Source: Enterobacteriaceae bacterium RIT714 (GTDB taxonomy: Bacteria; Pseudomonadota; Gammaproteobacteria; Enterobacterales; Enterobacteriaceae). Taken from it: 64,000 nucleotides of DNA. This document shows, piece after piece, positions 45,043-57,191 of this stretch; positions within the stretch are counted from its first letter, which is position 1, and every line of letters begins with the position of its first letter. The stretch covers positions 124,001 through 188,000 of the forward strand of contig WJYB01000005.1 in the NCBI GenBank assembly GCA_009668015.1. Reading direction: 5' to 3'. A program made the translations under genes and the position numbers. The notes under the pieces are model-generated. The model was not told the origin of the DNA and did no database searches. It saw nothing but the letters and a program-made list of their open reading frames with translations.

Positions 45043-45984
45043 ATGATGGAAAATTTTAAACATACAACGGTGCTGTTGGACGAGGCCGTGAACGGCCTGA
45101 ATATTCGTCCTGACGGCATCTATATCGATGGAACATTTGGTCGTGGCGGCCACTCGCGTCTTATTCTCTCCCAGCTGGGAGCAGAGGGGCGCTTACTGGC
45201 AATCGATCGCGATCCGCAGGCTATTGCCGTAGCGAAGACCATTGATGATCCACGCTTTTCCATCGTACATGGACCTTTCTCCGCGCTGGCTGATTATGTC
45301 GCCGAGCGCGGCCTGACGGGCAAGATTGACGGTATTCTTCTCGATCTTGGCGTCTCCTCACCACAGCTTGATGACGCGGAACGCGGTTTTTCCTTTATGC
45401 GCGACGGCCCGCTGGACATGCGTATGGACCCGACGCGGGGCCAGTCTGCTGCTGAATGGCTGCAAACGGCTGATGAAGCCGATATTGCCTGGGTTATTAA
45501 AACCTTCGGCGAAGAGCGTTTTGGGAAACGTATTGCGCGCGGCATCGTTGAGCGTAACCGCATTGAACCGATGACGCGTACCAAAGAGCTGGCGGAAGTC
45601 GTGACAGCAGCCACCCCGGTCAAAGATAAATTCAAACATCCCGCGACCCGTACCTTCCAGGCGGTGCGCATCTGGGTAAACAGTGAACTGGAGGAGATAG
45701 AGCAGGCGCTAAAAAGCTCGCTCGGCGTGCTGGCCCCAGGTGGGCGGTTATCCATCATCAGCTTCCACTCGCTGGAAGACCGTATTGTGAAACGCTTTAT
45801 GCGTGAACAAAGTCGCGGTCCTCAAGTGCCTGCGGGGCTGCCGATGACAGAAGAACAGCTCAGGAAACTGGGTGGCCGTCAGTTGCGAGTAGTAGGCAAG
45901 TTGATGCCGGGCGAAGAAGAGGTGGCAGAGAATCCACGCGCCCGTAGTTCAGTGCTGCGTATTGCAGAAAGGACGAACGCATGA
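45043..45984 (+). CDS. rsmH: 16S rRNA (C1402-N4) methyltransferase
   Basis: Methylates N4 of C1402 in the 30S decoding centre, tuning initiation and start-codon fidelity. The length of 313 residues equals E. coli RsmH (MraW). The SAM-binding motif is [10 protein letters not shown] (29-38). [22 protein letters not shown] and the C-terminal [15 protein letters not shown] are family signatures. The stop overlaps the ftsL start by 4 bases. Confidence 0.97.
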   Translation: MMENFKHTTVLLDEAVNGLNIRPDGIYIDGTFGRGGHSRLILSQLGAEGRLLAIDRDPQAIAVAKTIDDPRFSIVHGPFSALADYVAERGLTGKIDGILLDLGVSSPQLDDAERGFSFMRDGPLDMRMDPTRGQSAAEWLQTADEADIAWVIKTFGEERFGKRIARGIVERNRIEPMTRTKELAEVVTAATPVKDKFKHPATRTFQAVRIWVNSELEEIEQALKSSLGVLAPGGRLSIISFHSLEDRIVKRFMREQSRGPQVPAGLPMTEEQLRKLGGRQLRVVGKLMPGEEEVAENPRARSSVLRIAERTNA

Positions 45985-46346
45985 TCGGCAGAGTGACAGA
46001 GACCCTAAGCAAAGTTAAAGGATCGTTAGGAAGCAACGAGCGCCATGCTTTGCCTGGTGTGATCGGCGACGATCTCTTGCGGTTTGGGAAGCTGCCACTC
46101 TGCCTGTTCATTTGCATCATTGTGACTGCGATAACTGTGGTGACAACGGCGCACCATACCCGTTTATTAACCGCGCAACGCGAGCAGATGGTGCTGGAAC
46201 GCGATGCGCTGGATATCGAATGGCGAAATCTGATTCTCGAAGAAAACGCGCTCGGCGATCACAGCCGGGTTGAAAGGATCGCAACGGAAAAGCTGCAGTT
46301 GCAGCATGTTGATCCTTCACAGGAAAACATCGTAGTACAAAAATAA
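45981..46346 (+). CDS. ftsL: FtsL, septal cell division protein
   Basis: A 121-residue bitopic protein of the FtsQLB complex that activates FtsWI. A cytoplasmic N-terminus is followed by a transmembrane segment at about 38-57 ([20 protein letters not shown]). A periplasmic coiled coil follows, with heptad-like leucines ([20 protein letters not shown]). The start overlaps rsmH. The gap to ftsI is 15 bases. Confidence 0.96.
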   Translation: MIGRVTETLSKVKGSLGSNERHALPGVIGDDLLRFGKLPLCLFICIIVTAITVVTTAHHTRLLTAQREQMVLERDALDIEWRNLILEENALGDHSRVERIATEKLQLQHVDPSQENIVVQK

Positions 46347-46361
46347 GGGAAAACGCGACGC

Positions 46362-48101
46362 ATGAGATCAGCGGCGAAAACGCAAAAACCGAAACGTCAG
46401 GAAGAACAGGCCAACTTTGTGAGTTGGCGTTTTGCGTTGCTTTGTGGCTGCATTTTACTGGCGCTGGTTTTCCTGCTGGGACGCGCGGCGTGGTTACAGA
46501 TTATCGCGCCCGATATGCTGGTGCGTCAGGGTGACATGCGCTCCCTGCGCGTTCAGGAAGTCTCTACTTCGCGTGGAATGATTACCGACCGTTCCGGCCG
46601 TCCGCTGGCGGTGAGTGTGCCAGTGAAAGCGATTTGGGCCGACCCGAAAGAGCTGCATGACGCGGGGGGGGTCACGCTGGATAATCGCTGGAAGGCGCTT
46701 GCTGATGCGTTGAAAATGCCGCTCGATCAGATGGCTGCCCGCGTCAATGCCAACCCAAAAGGTCGCTTTATCTATCTGGCGCGTCAGGTTAACCCTGACA
46801 TGGCGGATTACATTAAGAAACTGAAACTGCCCGGGATTCATCTGCGCGAAGAGTCGCGCCGTTACTATCCATCGGGTGAAGTAACCGCTCACCTCATTGG
46901 CTTTACCAACGTCGATAGCCAGGGGATTGAAGGGGTCGAGAAAAGCTTTGATAAATGGCTTACCGGGCAACCGGGCGAGCGTATAGTGCGCAAAGACCGC
47001 TATGGTCGCGTGATTGAGGATATCTCCTCGACCGACAGCCAGGCGGCGCACAACCTCGCTTTGAGTATCGACGAGCGCCTGCAGGCACTGGTTTACCGCG
47101 AGCTGAACAATGCGGTCGCCTTTAACAAAGCCGAGTCGGGCAGCGCAGTGCTGGTGGATGTCAGCACCGGCGAAGTGTTGGCGATGGCCAACAGCCCCTC
47201 CTATAACCCGAACAACCTGACCGGTACGCAGAAAGATGTCATGCGTAACCGTACCATTACCGACGTGTTTGAGCCGGGTTCGACCGTCAAACCGATGGTG
47301 GTGATGACTGCGCTTCAGCGCGGCATCGTCAACGAAAATACCGTTCTGAATACCATACCTTACCGAATCAACGGTCACGAAATCAAAGACGTGGCGCGTT
47401 ACAGCGAATTAACCCTGACCGGGGTGTTGCAGAAGTCGAGTAACGTCGGTGTTTCTAAGCTGGCGTTAGCGATGCCGTCCTCAGCGTTAGTAGAAACTTA
47501 CTCTCGTTTTGGGCTTGGAAAGGCGACCAATTTGGGGTTGGTCGGAGAACGCAGTGGCTTATATCCTCAAAAACAACGGTGGTCTGACATAGAGAGGGCC
47601 ACCTTCTCTTTCGGCTACGGGCTAATGGTAACACCGTTACAGTTGGCGCGAGTCTATGCAACGATCGGCAGTTATGGCGTGTACCGTCCGCTATCCATTA
47701 CCAAAGTGGATCCACCGGTTCCGGGTGAGCGAATCTTCCCGGAATCAACCGTTCGTACCGTCGTCCATATGATGGAAAGCGTGGCGCTGCCTGGCGGCGG
47801 CGGCGTGAAAGCGGCGATTAAAGGCTATCGCATCGCAATCAAAACCGGTACAGCGAAAAAAGTGGGGCCGGATGGCCGCTACATCAACAAATATATTGCG
47901 TATACCGCAGGCGTTGCGCCTGCCAGCAATCCGCGTTTTGCGCTGGTGGTCGTTATCAACGATCCCCAGGCAGGTAAATACTACGGTGGCGCCGTCTCCG
48001 CGCCGGTGTTTGGTGCCATCATGGGCGGCGTTTTACGCACCATGAACATCGAACCGGATGCGCTGGCTACGGGCGATAAAAATGAATTTGTAACTAATTA
48101 A
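46362..48101 (+). CDS. ftsI: FtsI (PBP3), septal peptidoglycan transpeptidase, C-terminus cut short
   Basis: Cross-links septal peptidoglycan with FtsW. The 579-residue protein has an N-terminal membrane anchor (about 24-45), a pedestal domain and a transpeptidase with Ser307 (STVK), SSN 359-361 and KTGT 494-497 intact. It ends EFVTN, 9 residues short of the 588 of E. coli PBP3. Codon 580 is TAA (48099-48101) where E. coli has CAA (Gln). After it the frame continues GEETGGRS and stops at 48126-48128, so a recent nonsense change is likely. The product stops two residues after the point where Prc cleaves E. coli PBP3 (after Val577), so activity should persist. Confidence 0.97.
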   Translation: MRSAAKTQKPKRQEEQANFVSWRFALLCGCILLALVFLLGRAAWLQIIAPDMLVRQGDMRSLRVQEVSTSRGMITDRSGRPLAVSVPVKAIWADPKELHDAGGVTLDNRWKALADALKMPLDQMAARVNANPKGRFIYLARQVNPDMADYIKKLKLPGIHLREESRRYYPSGEVTAHLIGFTNVDSQGIEGVEKSFDKWLTGQPGERIVRKDRYGRVIEDISSTDSQAAHNLALSIDERLQALVYRELNNAVAFNKAESGSAVLVDVSTGEVLAMANSPSYNPNNLTGTQKDVMRNRTITDVFEPGSTVKPMVVMTALQRGIVNENTVLNTIPYRINGHEIKDVARYSELTLTGVLQKSSNVGVSKLALAMPSSALVETYSRFGLGKATNLGLVGERSGLYPQKQRWSDIERATFSFGYGLMVTPLQLARVYATIGSYGVYRPLSITKVDPPVPGERIFPESTVRTVVHMMESVALPGGGGVKAAIKGYRIAIKTGTAKKVGPDGRYINKYIAYTAGVAPASNPRFALVVVINDPQAGKYYGGAVSAPVFGAIMGGVLRTMNIEPDALATGDKNEFVTN

Positions 48102-48114
48102 GGCGAGGAAACAG

Positions 48115-49602
48115 GTGGCAGATCGTAATTTGCGCGACCTTCTTGCTCCGTGGGTGCAAAACACACCTGCGCGAGAGCTGCGGGAGATGGTACTCGACAG
48201 CCGTGTGGCTGCATCGGGCGATCTCTTTGTAGCAGTGGTCGGTCATCAGGCGGACGGGCGTCGTTATATCCCGCAGGCGATTGCGCAAGGTGTAGCTGCT
48301 ATTGTTGCTGAGGCCAAAGATGAGGCAACCGATGGTGAAATCCGTGAAATGCACGGCGTGCCGGTCATCTATCTCAGCCAGTTAAATGAGCGCCTCTCCG
48401 CACTGGCGGGGCGTTTTTACCATGAACCCTCTGACCAACTGCGTTTGGTTGGCGTGACGGGCACCAACGGCAAAACCACCACCACACAGCTGATGGCGCA
48501 ATGGGCCCAGCTGCTGGGTGAAACCAGTGCGGTAATGGGAACCGTGGGTAATGGTCTGCTGGGAAAAGTTAATCCAACCGAGAATACCACCGGTTCTGCG
48601 GTCGATGTTCAGCATGTGCTGTCCGGCCTGGCAGAGCAGGGCGCAACCTTTGCCGCAATGGAAGTCTCTTCCCACGGACTGGTACAGCATCGTGTCGCCG
48701 CGCTGAAATTTGCGGCATCAGTGTTTACTAACCTGAGTCGCGATCACCTTGATTATCACGGTGATATGGAAAATTACGAAGCGGCAAAATGGCTGCTTTA
48801 CGCCACGCACCACTGCGGTCAGGCGATTATCAATGCCGATGACGAAGTGGGCCGCCGCTGGCTGGCTAAGCTGCCCGATGCGGTCGCGGTGTCGATGGAA
48901 GATCATATCAATCCGAACTGCCACGGGCGCTGGCTGAAGGCAACGGCGGTCAATTATCACGATAGCGGCGCAACGATTCGCTTTGCTTCCTCATGGGGTG
49001 AAGGCGAAATCGACAGCCGCCTGATGGGGGCTTTTAACGTCAGTAATCTGCTGCTGGCACTTGCGACGCTGTTAGCACTGGGCTACCCGCTGGCTGAACT
49101 GCTGAAAACAGCCGCTCGTTTACAGCCCGTTTGCGGTCGTATGGAAGTGTTTAGCGCGCCAGGAAAACCGACTGTCGTGGTCGATTATGCCCACACGCCG
49201 GACGCGCTGGAGAAAGCGCTGCAAGCAGCCCGCCTGCACTGCACCGGCAAACTGTGGTGTGTCTTCGGCTGTGGCGGCGATCGCGATAAGGGCAAACGCC
49301 CGCTGATGGGCGCGATTGCCGAGCAGTTCGCCGATATTCCGGTTGTCACCGATGATAACCCGCGTACCGAAGAGCCGCGCGCGATTATCAACGATATTCT
49401 CGCGGGGATGATGGATGCCGGTCGTGCACGCGTGATGGAAGGCCGTGCTGAAGCCGTAACCAATACTATTATGCAGGCCAACGAGAACGATGTGGTGCTG
49501 CTGGCCGGTAAAGGCCACGAAGATTATCAGATTGTTGGTGCTCGCCGTCTTGATTATTCAGACCGCGTGACGGCCGCGCGTCTGCTGGGAGTATTGGCAT
49601 GA
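48115..49602 (+). CDS. murE: UDP-MurNAc-tripeptide synthetase (meso-DAP adding)
   Basis: Adds meso-diaminopimelate to UDP-MurNAc-L-Ala-D-Glu. It starts at GTG 48115 with GAGG about seven bases upstream and has 495 residues as in E. coli. The ATP motif is GTNGKTT (116-122). [12 protein letters not shown] near residue 414 carries the DNPR motif that selects DAP over lysine, matching a Gram-negative wall. Because of the ftsI stop change it no longer overlaps ftsI, and the gap is 13 bases. Confidence 0.97.
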   Translation: MADRNLRDLLAPWVQNTPARELREMVLDSRVAASGDLFVAVVGHQADGRRYIPQAIAQGVAAIVAEAKDEATDGEIREMHGVPVIYLSQLNERLSALAGRFYHEPSDQLRLVGVTGTNGKTTTTQLMAQWAQLLGETSAVMGTVGNGLLGKVNPTENTTGSAVDVQHVLSGLAEQGATFAAMEVSSHGLVQHRVAALKFAASVFTNLSRDHLDYHGDMENYEAAKWLLYATHHCGQAIINADDEVGRRWLAKLPDAVAVSMEDHINPNCHGRWLKATAVNYHDSGATIRFASSWGEGEIDSRLMGAFNVSNLLLALATLLALGYPLAELLKTAARLQPVCGRMEVFSAPGKPTVVVDYAHTPDALEKALQAARLHCTGKLWCVFGCGGDRDKGKRPLMGAIAEQFADIPVVTDDNPRTEEPRAIINDILAGMMDAGRARVMEGRAEAVTNTIMQANENDVVLLAGKGHEDYQIVGARRLDYSDRVTAARLLGVLA

Positions 49603-50957
49603 TTAGCATGATGCTCGGCCAGGTCGCCACGGTAGTAAATGGCGAGCTGAATGGTCCGGATCTGAACATTGATGCCGTCACGACCGATACCCGTAAAATC
49701 ACGCCGGGCTGCCTGTTTGTGGCCCTGAAGGGCGAGCGATTTGATGCGCATGATTTTGCCGAACAGGCAAAAGAGGGCGGTGCGGGCGCGTTGCTGGTCA
49801 GCCGGAAACTGGATATCGACCTGTCGCAGATCGTGGTGAAAGACACCCGACTGGCATTTGGTGAGCTGGCGGCCTGGGTTCGTCAGCAGATGCCTGCCCG
49901 CGTGGTGGCACTGACGGGCTCGTCCGGTAAAACTTCTGTAAAAGAGATGGTTGCCGCGATCCTGAGTCAGTGTGGCAACACGCTCTACACCGCAGGCAAT
50001 CTGAATAATGATATCGGCGTGCCGATGACGCTGCTGCGTCTGACCAAAGAACATGAATACGCTGTCATTGAATTAGGCGCCAATCACCAGGGCGAAATTG
50101 CCTGGACCGTCAGTCTGACGCGTCCGGAAGCGGCGTTAGTCAATAATCTGGCTGCGGCGCATCTTGAAGGTTTTGGTTCGCTGGAAGGGGTCGCAAAAGC
50201 TAAAGGCGAAATTTATACCGGCCTGCCGCTCGACGGTGTCGCCATTATGAATGCTGATAATAATGACTGGCTGAACTGGCAAAGCATTATTGGCTCACGT
50301 AAAACCTGGCGCTTTTCACCGAATGCAGCGAACAGCGACTTTACGGCAACCTATATCCATGTGACCTCGCACGGAACCGAATTTACGCTGCAAACCCCCA
50401 CGGGCAATGTCGATGTGTTATTGCCTCTGCCTGGCCGTCACAATATCGCCAACGCGCTGGCTGCTGCTGCGCTTTCGATGGCCGTGGGGGCCTCGCATGA
50501 GGCGATTAAAGCGGGCCTGGCAAATCTTAAAGCTGTGCCTGGGCGTTTGTTCCCTGTCCAACTGGCAGAGAATAAATTGCTGCTGGATGACTCCTACAAC
50601 GCTAACGTCGGCTCAATGACTGCGGCAGTTCAGGTGTTGTCAGAGATGCCTGGCTACCGCGTGATGGTGGTTGGCGATATGGCCGAGCTGGGCGATGAGA
50701 GCGAGCAGTGCCATATCCAGGTGGGCGAGGCGGCGAAAGCCTCCGGCATTGATTGTGTGTTGAGCGCAGGGACTCTGAGTCAGGCCATTAGCCAGGCTAG
50801 CGGTGTGGGTGAACATTTCACCGATAAAGCCGCGCTGATTACCCGTCTTAAGACGTTGATTGCAGAACATCAAATTGTGACTGTTTTAGTGAAAGGTTCA
50901 CGTAGTGCCGCCATGGAAGAGGTTGTGCACGCATTACAGGAGAACGGAACATGTTAG
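49599..50957 (+). CDS. murF: UDP-MurNAc-tripeptide D-Ala-D-Ala ligase
   Basis: Adds D-Ala-D-Ala to make UDP-MurNAc-pentapeptide. It has 452 residues as in E. coli. The ATP motif is GSSGKTS (107-113). [26 protein letters not shown] and [14 protein letters not shown] are Mur-ligase signatures, and [11 protein letters not shown] lies in the C-terminal domain. It overlaps murE by 4 bases and mraY by 7. Confidence 0.97.
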   Translation: MISMMLGQVATVVNGELNGPDLNIDAVTTDTRKITPGCLFVALKGERFDAHDFAEQAKEGGAGALLVSRKLDIDLSQIVVKDTRLAFGELAAWVRQQMPARVVALTGSSGKTSVKEMVAAILSQCGNTLYTAGNLNNDIGVPMTLLRLTKEHEYAVIELGANHQGEIAWTVSLTRPEAALVNNLAAAHLEGFGSLEGVAKAKGEIYTGLPLDGVAIMNADNNDWLNWQSIIGSRKTWRFSPNAANSDFTATYIHVTSHGTEFTLQTPTGNVDVLLPLPGRHNIANALAAAALSMAVGASHEAIKAGLANLKAVPGRLFPVQLAENKLLLDDSYNANVGSMTAAVQVLSEMPGYRVMVVGDMAELGDESEQCHIQVGEAAKASGIDCVLSAGTLSQAISQASGVGEHFTDKAALITRLKTLIAEHQIVTVLVKGSRSAAMEEVVHALQENGTC

Positions 50958-52033
50958 TTTGGCTGGCCGAACATTTGGTCAAATATTATTCAGGCTTTAA
51001 CGTCTTTTCCTATCTGACGTTTCGCGCCATCGTCAGCCTGCTGACTGCGCTGTTCATCTCTTTGTGGATGGGCCCGCGCATGATTGCCCGTCTGCAAAAA
51101 CTCTCTTTTGGTCAGGTTGTGCGTAACGACGGTCCGGAATCGCACTTTAGTAAACGCGGTACACCTACGATGGGCGGGATTATGATCCTGACGGCCATTG
51201 TCGTGTCGGTGCTGCTGTGGGCCTATCCGTCTAACCCGTACGTCTGGTGCGTCCTGACGGTACTGATTGGTTACGGCATTATTGGTTTTGTCGATGACTA
51301 CCGCAAAGTGGTACGCAAAGACACCAAGGGGCTGATTGCCCGCTGGAAATACTTCTGGATGTCGGTGATTGCGCTCGGCGTGGCCTTTGCGCTCTATCTG
51401 GCAGGCAAAGACACGCCAGCCACCGAACTGGTCGTACCGTTCTTCAAAGACGTCATGCCGCAGCTGGGCCTGTTCTACATCCTGCTGGCTTACTTCGTGA
51501 TTGTTGGGACGGGTAACGCCGTTAACCTGACTGACGGACTGGATGGCCTGGCCATCATGCCAACCGTGTTTGTCGCAGGGGGCTTTGCGCTGGTCGCGTG
51601 GGCGACAGGCAACATGAATTTTGCCAATTATTTGCACATTCCTTATCTGCGTCATGCCGGTGAGCTGGTCATTGTCTGTACAGCGATCGTCGGTGCCGGA
51701 CTGGGCTTCCTGTGGTTCAACACCTATCCGGCGCAGGTCTTTATGGGCGACGTTGGTTCGCTGGCACTGGGCGGCGCGCTCGGCATTATCGCCGTGCTGC
51801 TGCGTCAGGAGTTCCTGCTGGTGATTATGGGCGGTGTCTTCGTCGTTGAAACGCTTTCTGTGATTTTACAGGTCGGTTCATTCAAGCTGCGCGGTCAGCG
51901 CATCTTCCGAATGGCGCCGATTCACCACCACTATGAACTGAAAGGCTGGCCAGAGCCGCGCGTGATCGTGCGATTCTGGATTATTTCGCTGATGCTGGTC
52001 CTGATTGGCCTGGCAACGCTGAAGGTACGTTAA
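50951..52033 (+). CDS. mraY: MraY, phospho-MurNAc-pentapeptide transferase (lipid I synthase)
   Basis: Transfers phospho-MurNAc-pentapeptide to undecaprenyl phosphate at the inner membrane. It has 360 residues and ten hydrophobic helices. Asp115 and Asp116 in FVDDYRK and the [10 protein letters not shown] and [20 protein letters not shown] segments form the Mg2+ site. [11 protein letters not shown] is the conserved cytoplasmic loop. It overlaps murF, and murD follows by 2 bases. Confidence 0.98.
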   Translation: MLVWLAEHLVKYYSGFNVFSYLTFRAIVSLLTALFISLWMGPRMIARLQKLSFGQVVRNDGPESHFSKRGTPTMGGIMILTAIVVSVLLWAYPSNPYVWCVLTVLIGYGIIGFVDDYRKVVRKDTKGLIARWKYFWMSVIALGVAFALYLAGKDTPATELVVPFFKDVMPQLGLFYILLAYFVIVGTGNAVNLTDGLDGLAIMPTVFVAGGFALVAWATGNMNFANYLHIPYLRHAGELVIVCTAIVGAGLGFLWFNTYPAQVFMGDVGSLALGGALGIIAVLLRQEFLLVIMGGVFVVETLSVILQVGSFKLRGQRIFRMAPIHHHYELKGWPEPRVIVRFWIISLMLVLIGLATLKVR

Positions 52034-52035
52034 TC

Positions 52036-53352
52036 ATGGCAGATTACCAGGGTAAAAAAGTCGTTATCATCGGGTTAGGCCTTACGGGGCTCTCCTGCGT
52101 GGACTTTTTCCTCGGGCGTGGCGTGACGCCGCGCGTGATGGATACGCGTGTTTCTCCGCCTGGCCTGGACAAGCTCCCGGAACAGGTTGAAAGCCACCTT
52201 GGTGGTCTGAATGAAGACTGGCTTCTTGCCGCCGATCTGATTGTCGCCAGCCCGGGAATGGCGCTGGCACATCCTTCGTTGAGTGCTGCGGCGGATGAAG
52301 GCGTTGAGATTGTCGGCGATATTGAGCTGTTTTGCCGCGAAGCGCAGGCGCCGATTGTGGCTATCACGGGGTCAAACGGCAAAAGCACCGTTACGACGCT
52401 GGTGGGCGACATGGCTAAGGCGGCCGGAGTTAACGTGGGCGTGGGTGGCAATATCGGTCTGCCCGCGCTGATGCTATTGGATCCGGCTCGTGAGTTATAC
52501 GTGCTAGAACTTTCCAGCTTCCAGCTGGAAACCACATCCAGCCTGCAGGCTGTGGCGGCCACAATCCTCAATGTTACCGAAGATCATATGGATCGCTATC
52601 CGTTTGGCTTGCAGCAGTATCGTGCGGCCAAACTGCGCGTCTACGAAAACGCAAAAGTGTGCGTGGTTAATGCCGATGATGCATTGACGATGCCTGTGCG
52701 GGGTGCAGATGAACGCTGCATCAGTTTTGGCGTGAACATGGGCGATTATCATCTGAACCGCCAGCAGGGCGAAACCTGGCTGCGCGTGAAAGGTGAAAAG
52801 GTGTTGAACGTGAAAGAGATGAAACTTTCCGGTCAGCATAACTACACCAACGCGCTGGCGGCGCTGGCGCTGGCCGATGCGGCAGGTTTACCGCGCGCCT
52901 CGAGCCTGAAAGCGCTCACGACTTTTACAGGGCTGGCCCATCGTTTTCAGCTGGCGCTGGAACATAATGGCGTGTGCTGGATTAACGACTCCAAAGCGAC
53001 CAACGTGGGCAGCACAGAAGCTGCGCTGAACGGATTACAGGTTGATGGAACCCTGCATCTGTTGCTGGGCGGTGACGGAAAATCAGCCGATTTCTCCTCC
53101 CTCAGGCCATATCTGACGGGCGATAAGATTCGCCTGTACTGCTTCGGACGTGACGGAGCCGAACTTGCCGAATTGCGCCCGGAGATCGCGGAACAAACCG
53201 AGACCATGGAACAGGCTATCCGCCTTATCGCTCCTCGGGTCAAATCCGGCGATATGGTGCTGCTGTCACCGGCTTGTGCCAGCCTCGATCAGTTTAAGAA
53301 TTTCGAACAGCGTGGCGATCTCTTTACCCGACTGGCGAAGGAGTTAGGCTGA
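52036..53352 (+). CDS. murD: UDP-MurNAc-L-alanine:D-glutamate ligase
   Basis: Adds D-glutamate to UDP-MurNAc-L-Ala. It has 438 residues as in E. coli. An N-terminal Rossmann fold ([12 protein letters not shown]) binds the nucleotide sugar. The ATP loop is GSNGKST (112-118). [11 protein letters not shown] and [19 protein letters not shown] are family motifs, and [15 protein letters not shown] marks the C-terminal domain. It overlaps ftsW by one base (TGATG). Confidence 0.97.
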   Translation: MADYQGKKVVIIGLGLTGLSCVDFFLGRGVTPRVMDTRVSPPGLDKLPEQVESHLGGLNEDWLLAADLIVASPGMALAHPSLSAAADEGVEIVGDIELFCREAQAPIVAITGSNGKSTVTTLVGDMAKAAGVNVGVGGNIGLPALMLLDPARELYVLELSSFQLETTSSLQAVAATILNVTEDHMDRYPFGLQQYRAAKLRVYENAKVCVVNADDALTMPVRGADERCISFGVNMGDYHLNRQQGETWLRVKGEKVLNVKEMKLSGQHNYTNALAALALADAAGLPRASSLKALTTFTGLAHRFQLALEHNGVCWINDSKATNVGSTEAALNGLQVDGTLHLLLGGDGKSADFSSLRPYLTGDKIRLYCFGRDGAELAELRPEIAEQTETMEQAIRLIAPRVKSGDMVLLSPACASLDQFKNFEQRGDLFTRLAKELG

Positions 53353-54596
53353 TGCGTTTATCTCTCCCTCGCCTGAAAATGCCGCGCGTGCCGGGTTCCA
53401 GTATCCTGGCATGGGTCTTTACGGCGCTGAAAGGCTGGGTGATGGGCTCGCGGGCTAAAGATTCCGATAGCCTGGTAATGTATGACCGTATGCTGCTTTG
53501 GCTCACGCTGGGCCTGGCTGCGATCGGTTTTATTATGGTGACGTCGGCCTCTATGCCTGTAGGACAGCGCCTGGCGAACGATCCTTTCCTGTTTGCCAAA
53601 CGTGACGGTTTGTACATCATTCTGGCGTTCTGTCTGGCGATGGTCACCTTGCGCCTGCCGATGGAGTTCTGGCAGCGCCATAGTACGGCGATGTTAATCG
53701 CCTCGATTATTATGCTGCTGATCGTTCTGGTCGTCGGCAGTTCCGTTAACGGTGCATCACGCTGGATTGCCTTTGGCCCGCTGCGTATTCAGCCCGCTGA
53801 GTTTACCAAGCTGTCGCTGTTCTGTTATCTCGCCAACTACCTTGTGCGCAAAGTGGACGAAGTGCGTAACAACCTGCGCGGCTTCTTAAAACCGATGGGC
53901 GTGATTCTGGTGCTGGCGGTTCTGCTGCTGGCGCAGCCTGACCTCGGTACGGTGGTCGTGCTGTTTGTGACTACTCTGGCAATGCTGTTCCTGGCGGGGG
54001 CAAAGCTGTGGCAGTTCATCGCCATCATTGGCATGGGGATTTCGGCTGTGGTTCTGCTGATCCTCGCGGAGCCGTATCGTATTCGCCGTGTGACCTCGTT
54101 CTGGAACCCCTGGGAAGATCCCTTTGGTAGCGGTTACCAGCTCACTCAATCATTGATGGCATTTGGCCGCGGTGAGGTTTGGGGCCAGGGATTAGGAAAC
54201 TCGGTTCAAAAACTGGAGTATCTGCCCGAGGCGCATACCGACTTCATCTTCTCCATTATTGGGGAAGAACTGGGTTATATCGGTGTGGTACTGGCACTTT
54301 TAATGGTATTCTTCGTCGCTTTCCGTGCTATGTCGATTGGCCGAAAAGCGCTGGAAATCGATCACCGCTTCTCTGGTTTTCTGGCCTGCTCAATTGGTAT
54401 CTGGTTTAGTTTCCAGGCATTAGTCAACGTTGGCGCCGCAGCCGGTATGCTGCCGACGAAGGGCCTGACGTTGCCGTTGATCAGTTATGGTGGTTCGAGT
54501 CTGTTGATTATGTCGACAGCCATTATGTTCTTGTTACGTATAGATTATGAGACGCGTCTGGAAAAAGCCCAGGCGTTTACACGAGGTTCACGATGA
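53352..54596 (+). CDS. ftsW: FtsW, septal peptidoglycan glycosyltransferase (SEDS family)
   Basis: Polymerises lipid II at the septum as partner of FtsI. It has 414 residues and around ten transmembrane helices after a basic cytoplasmic N-terminus. SEDS motifs are present: [31 protein letters not shown], the periplasmic [19 protein letters not shown] and the final [11 protein letters not shown]. Its neighbours murD and murG both overlap it (1 and 4 bases). Confidence 0.97.
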   Translation: MRLSLPRLKMPRVPGSSILAWVFTALKGWVMGSRAKDSDSLVMYDRMLLWLTLGLAAIGFIMVTSASMPVGQRLANDPFLFAKRDGLYIILAFCLAMVTLRLPMEFWQRHSTAMLIASIIMLLIVLVVGSSVNGASRWIAFGPLRIQPAEFTKLSLFCYLANYLVRKVDEVRNNLRGFLKPMGVILVLAVLLLAQPDLGTVVVLFVTTLAMLFLAGAKLWQFIAIIGMGISAVVLLILAEPYRIRRVTSFWNPWEDPFGSGYQLTQSLMAFGRGEVWGQGLGNSVQKLEYLPEAHTDFIFSIIGEELGYIGVVLALLMVFFVAFRAMSIGRKALEIDHRFSGFLACSIGIWFSFQALVNVGAAAGMLPTKGLTLPLISYGGSSLLIMSTAIMFLLRIDYETRLEKAQAFTRGSR

Positions 54597-55657
54597 ATCA
54601 ACCGAAGCGGTTAATGGTGATGGCAGGGGGAACCGGCGGACACGTTTTCCCGGGGCTCGCGGTAGCGCACCATTTAATGGATCAAGGCTGGCAAGTTCGC
54701 TGGCTGGGAACCGCCGACCGCATGGAGGCCGATCTGGTGCCGAAACACGGTATCGAGATCGACTTTATTCGGATTTCCGGTTTGCGCGGAAAGGGTATCA
54801 AGGCGCAATTACTCGCGCCGGTGCGTATTTTCAACGCCTGGCGTCAGGCGCGTGCAATCATGAAACGCTTTAAACCTGATGCGGTGCTGGGGATGGGCGG
54901 CTACGTTTCTGGTCCTGGCGGACTGGCGGCATGGTCGTTGGGTATTCCTGTCGTGCTGCATGAGCAAAACGGCATTGCCGGGCTGACGAACAAATGGCTG
55001 GCAAAAATTGCCACCAAAGTGATGCAGGCCTTCCCGGGTGCGTTTCCGAAAGCGGACGTTGTCGGGAATCCGGTGCGCGTGGATGTGTTAGCGTTGCCGC
55101 TGCCGCAAGAACGGCTGATCGGGCGTGAAGGCCCGGTACGTGTGCTGGTTGTGGGCGGCTCGCAGGGTGCGCGCATACTGAACCAGACTCTGCCGCAGGT
55201 GGCGGCAAAACTGGGCGATAGCGTGACGATCTGGCATCAGAGCGGAAAAGGTGCGCAGCAAATGGTCGAGCAGGCCTATGCTGAAGTCGGTCAGTCGCAG
55301 CATAAAGTTACTGAATTTATTGATGATATGGCGGCGGCCTATGCCTGGGCCGATGTCGTGGTGTGTCGCTCCGGTGCGTTGACGGTGAGCGAAATCGCCG
55401 CGGCAGGTTTGCCTGCCGTGTTCGTGCCTTTCCAGCACAAAGACAGACAGCAGTACTGGAATGCGCTGCCGCTTGAGAAAGCGGGTGCCGCAAAAATTTT
55501 TGAACAGCCACAGTTTACCGCCGATGCGGTCGCCGCCACCCTCGCGGGCTGGAACAGAGCGACATTACTCGAGATGGCAGAACGCGCACGCGCGACCGCC
55601 ATCCCGGATGCGACCGAGCGGGTGGCAAATGAAGTGAGCCTGGCAGCTAAGGCTTAA
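54593..55657 (+). CDS. murG: MurG, GlcNAc transferase forming lipid II
   Basis: Adds GlcNAc to lipid I on the cytoplasmic face of the membrane. It has 354 residues (E. coli 355) and a GT-B fold. The first glycine-rich loop is GGTGGHVFP (from residue 12), and [15 protein letters not shown] and [12 protein letters not shown] follow. The second loop is [10 protein letters not shown], with a donor site around [18 protein letters not shown]. The start overlaps the ftsW stop. The 58-base gap to murC is the longest before ftsZ. Confidence 0.97.
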   Translation: MNQPKRLMVMAGGTGGHVFPGLAVAHHLMDQGWQVRWLGTADRMEADLVPKHGIEIDFIRISGLRGKGIKAQLLAPVRIFNAWRQARAIMKRFKPDAVLGMGGYVSGPGGLAAWSLGIPVVLHEQNGIAGLTNKWLAKIATKVMQAFPGAFPKADVVGNPVRVDVLALPLPQERLIGREGPVRVLVVGGSQGARILNQTLPQVAAKLGDSVTIWHQSGKGAQQMVEQAYAEVGQSQHKVTEFIDDMAAAYAWADVVVCRSGALTVSEIAAAGLPAVFVPFQHKDRQQYWNALPLEKAGAAKIFEQPQFTADAVAATLAGWNRATLLEMAERARATAIPDATERVANEVSLAAKA

Positions 55658-55715
55658 CCCTTGTAGCGCGTTTTGCGTTGCACGTATTTTTAGAAGTATC
55701 GATGGCGGTTAGAGA

Positions 55716-57191
55716 ATGAATACACAACAACTGGCGAAACTGCGTTCAATCGTGCCCGAGATGCGTCGCGTCCGGCACATCCACTTCGTTGGCATCGGCG
55801 GCGCAGGTATGGGCGGTATTGCCGAAGTCTTAGCCAACGAAGGTTACCAGATCAGCGGTTCCGATCTGGCGCCGAACCCTGTTACGCAACAGTTGGCGTC
55901 GCTTGGGGCGACTATCTATTTTAACCACCGTCCTGAGAACGTGCGTGATGCGAGCGTTGTTGTGGTCTCCAGCGCCATTTCTGCCGAAAACCCGGAGATT
56001 GTTGCAGCTCATGAGGCGCGTATTCCGGTGATCCGCCGGGCAGAGATGCTGGCTGAATTGATGCGTTTTCGTCACGGCATTGCTGTTGCGGGGACGCACG
56101 GCAAGACCACCACAACGGCGATGGTCTCCAGCATTTATGCGGAAGCCGGGCTGGATCCGACGTTCGTTAACGGTGGTCTTGTGAAGGCTGCCGGTGTGCA
56201 TGCACGTCTGGGCCATAGCCGTTACCTGATTGCGGAAGCCGATGAGAGTGATGCGTCGTTCCTGCATCTGCAGCCGATGGTGGCCATTGTCACCAATATC
56301 GAAGCCGACCATATGGACACCTACCAGGGTGACTTCGAAAATTTAAAGCAGACCTTCATTAATTTCCTGCACAACTTGCCGTTTTATGGGCGCGCGGTGA
56401 TGTGCGTTGACGATCCGGTGATTCGTGAGTTGCTGCCGCGCGTAGGCCGTCAGATAACGACTTACGGTTTCAGCGAGGACGCTGACGTCCGCGTGGAAGA
56501 TTACACGCAAACTGGCGCGCAAGGTCATTTCACTCTGGCCCGTCAGGATAAAACGCTGTTACGCGTGACGTTGAATGCTCCAGGTCGTCACAATGCGCTG
56601 AATGCTGCGGCTGCGGTGGCTGTTGCCACAGAAGAGGGCATCGAGGACGACGCTATTTTACGCGCGCTTGAGAGCTTCCAGGGTACAGGTCGTCGTTTCG
56701 ACTTCCTGGGCGAATACCCGCTGGAGTCAGTCAATGGCAAATCGGGTACAGCGATGCTGGTTGATGACTACGGTCACCACCCGACAGAAGTGGATGCAAC
56801 GATTAAAGCTGCACGCGCGGGCTGGCCGGAGAAAAATCTGGTGATGGTCTTCCAGCCTCACCGTTTCACCCGTACGCGCGATCTGTATGACGATTTCGCT
56901 AACGTGCTGTCTCAGGTGGACACCTTGCTGATGCTGGATGTGTATTCTGCAGGGGAGACTCCAATTCCTGGTGCAGATAGTCGTTCTCTCTGTCGCACGA
57001 TTCGCGGACGCGGTAAGGTAGACCCTATTTTGGTGTCCGATCCGGCGCAGGTCGCTGAGATCCTGGCTCCTGTCCTCACGGGTAACGATTTGATTCTTAT
57101 CCAGGGCGCTGGAAATATCGGCAAAATCGCACGCAATTTAGCTGAAATCAAACTGAAGCCGCAAACCTCTGAGGAAGAACGCCATGGCTGA
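55716..57191 (+). CDS. murC: UDP-MurNAc:L-alanine ligase
   Basis: Starts the peptide stem by adding L-alanine to UDP-MurNAc. It has 491 residues as in E. coli. An N-terminal [14 protein letters not shown] loop binds UDP. The ATP loop is GTHGKTT (126-132). [14 protein letters not shown] and [15 protein letters not shown] are Mur-ligase segments. Its stop overlaps the ddlB start by 8 bases, tying stem start and D-Ala-D-Ala supply together. Confidence 0.97.
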   Translation: MNTQQLAKLRSIVPEMRRVRHIHFVGIGGAGMGGIAEVLANEGYQISGSDLAPNPVTQQLASLGATIYFNHRPENVRDASVVVVSSAISAENPEIVAAHEARIPVIRRAEMLAELMRFRHGIAVAGTHGKTTTTAMVSSIYAEAGLDPTFVNGGLVKAAGVHARLGHSRYLIAEADESDASFLHLQPMVAIVTNIEADHMDTYQGDFENLKQTFINFLHNLPFYGRAVMCVDDPVIRELLPRVGRQITTYGFSEDADVRVEDYTQTGAQGHFTLARQDKTLLRVTLNAPGRHNALNAAAAVAVATEEGIEDDAILRALESFQGTGRRFDFLGEYPLESVNGKSGTAMLVDDYGHHPTEVDATIKAARAGWPEKNLVMVFQPHRFTRTRDLYDDFANVLSQVDTLLMLDVYSAGETPIPGADSRSLCRTIRGRGKVDPILVSDPAQVAEILAPVLTGNDLILIQGAGNIGKIARNLAEIKLKPQTSEEERHG

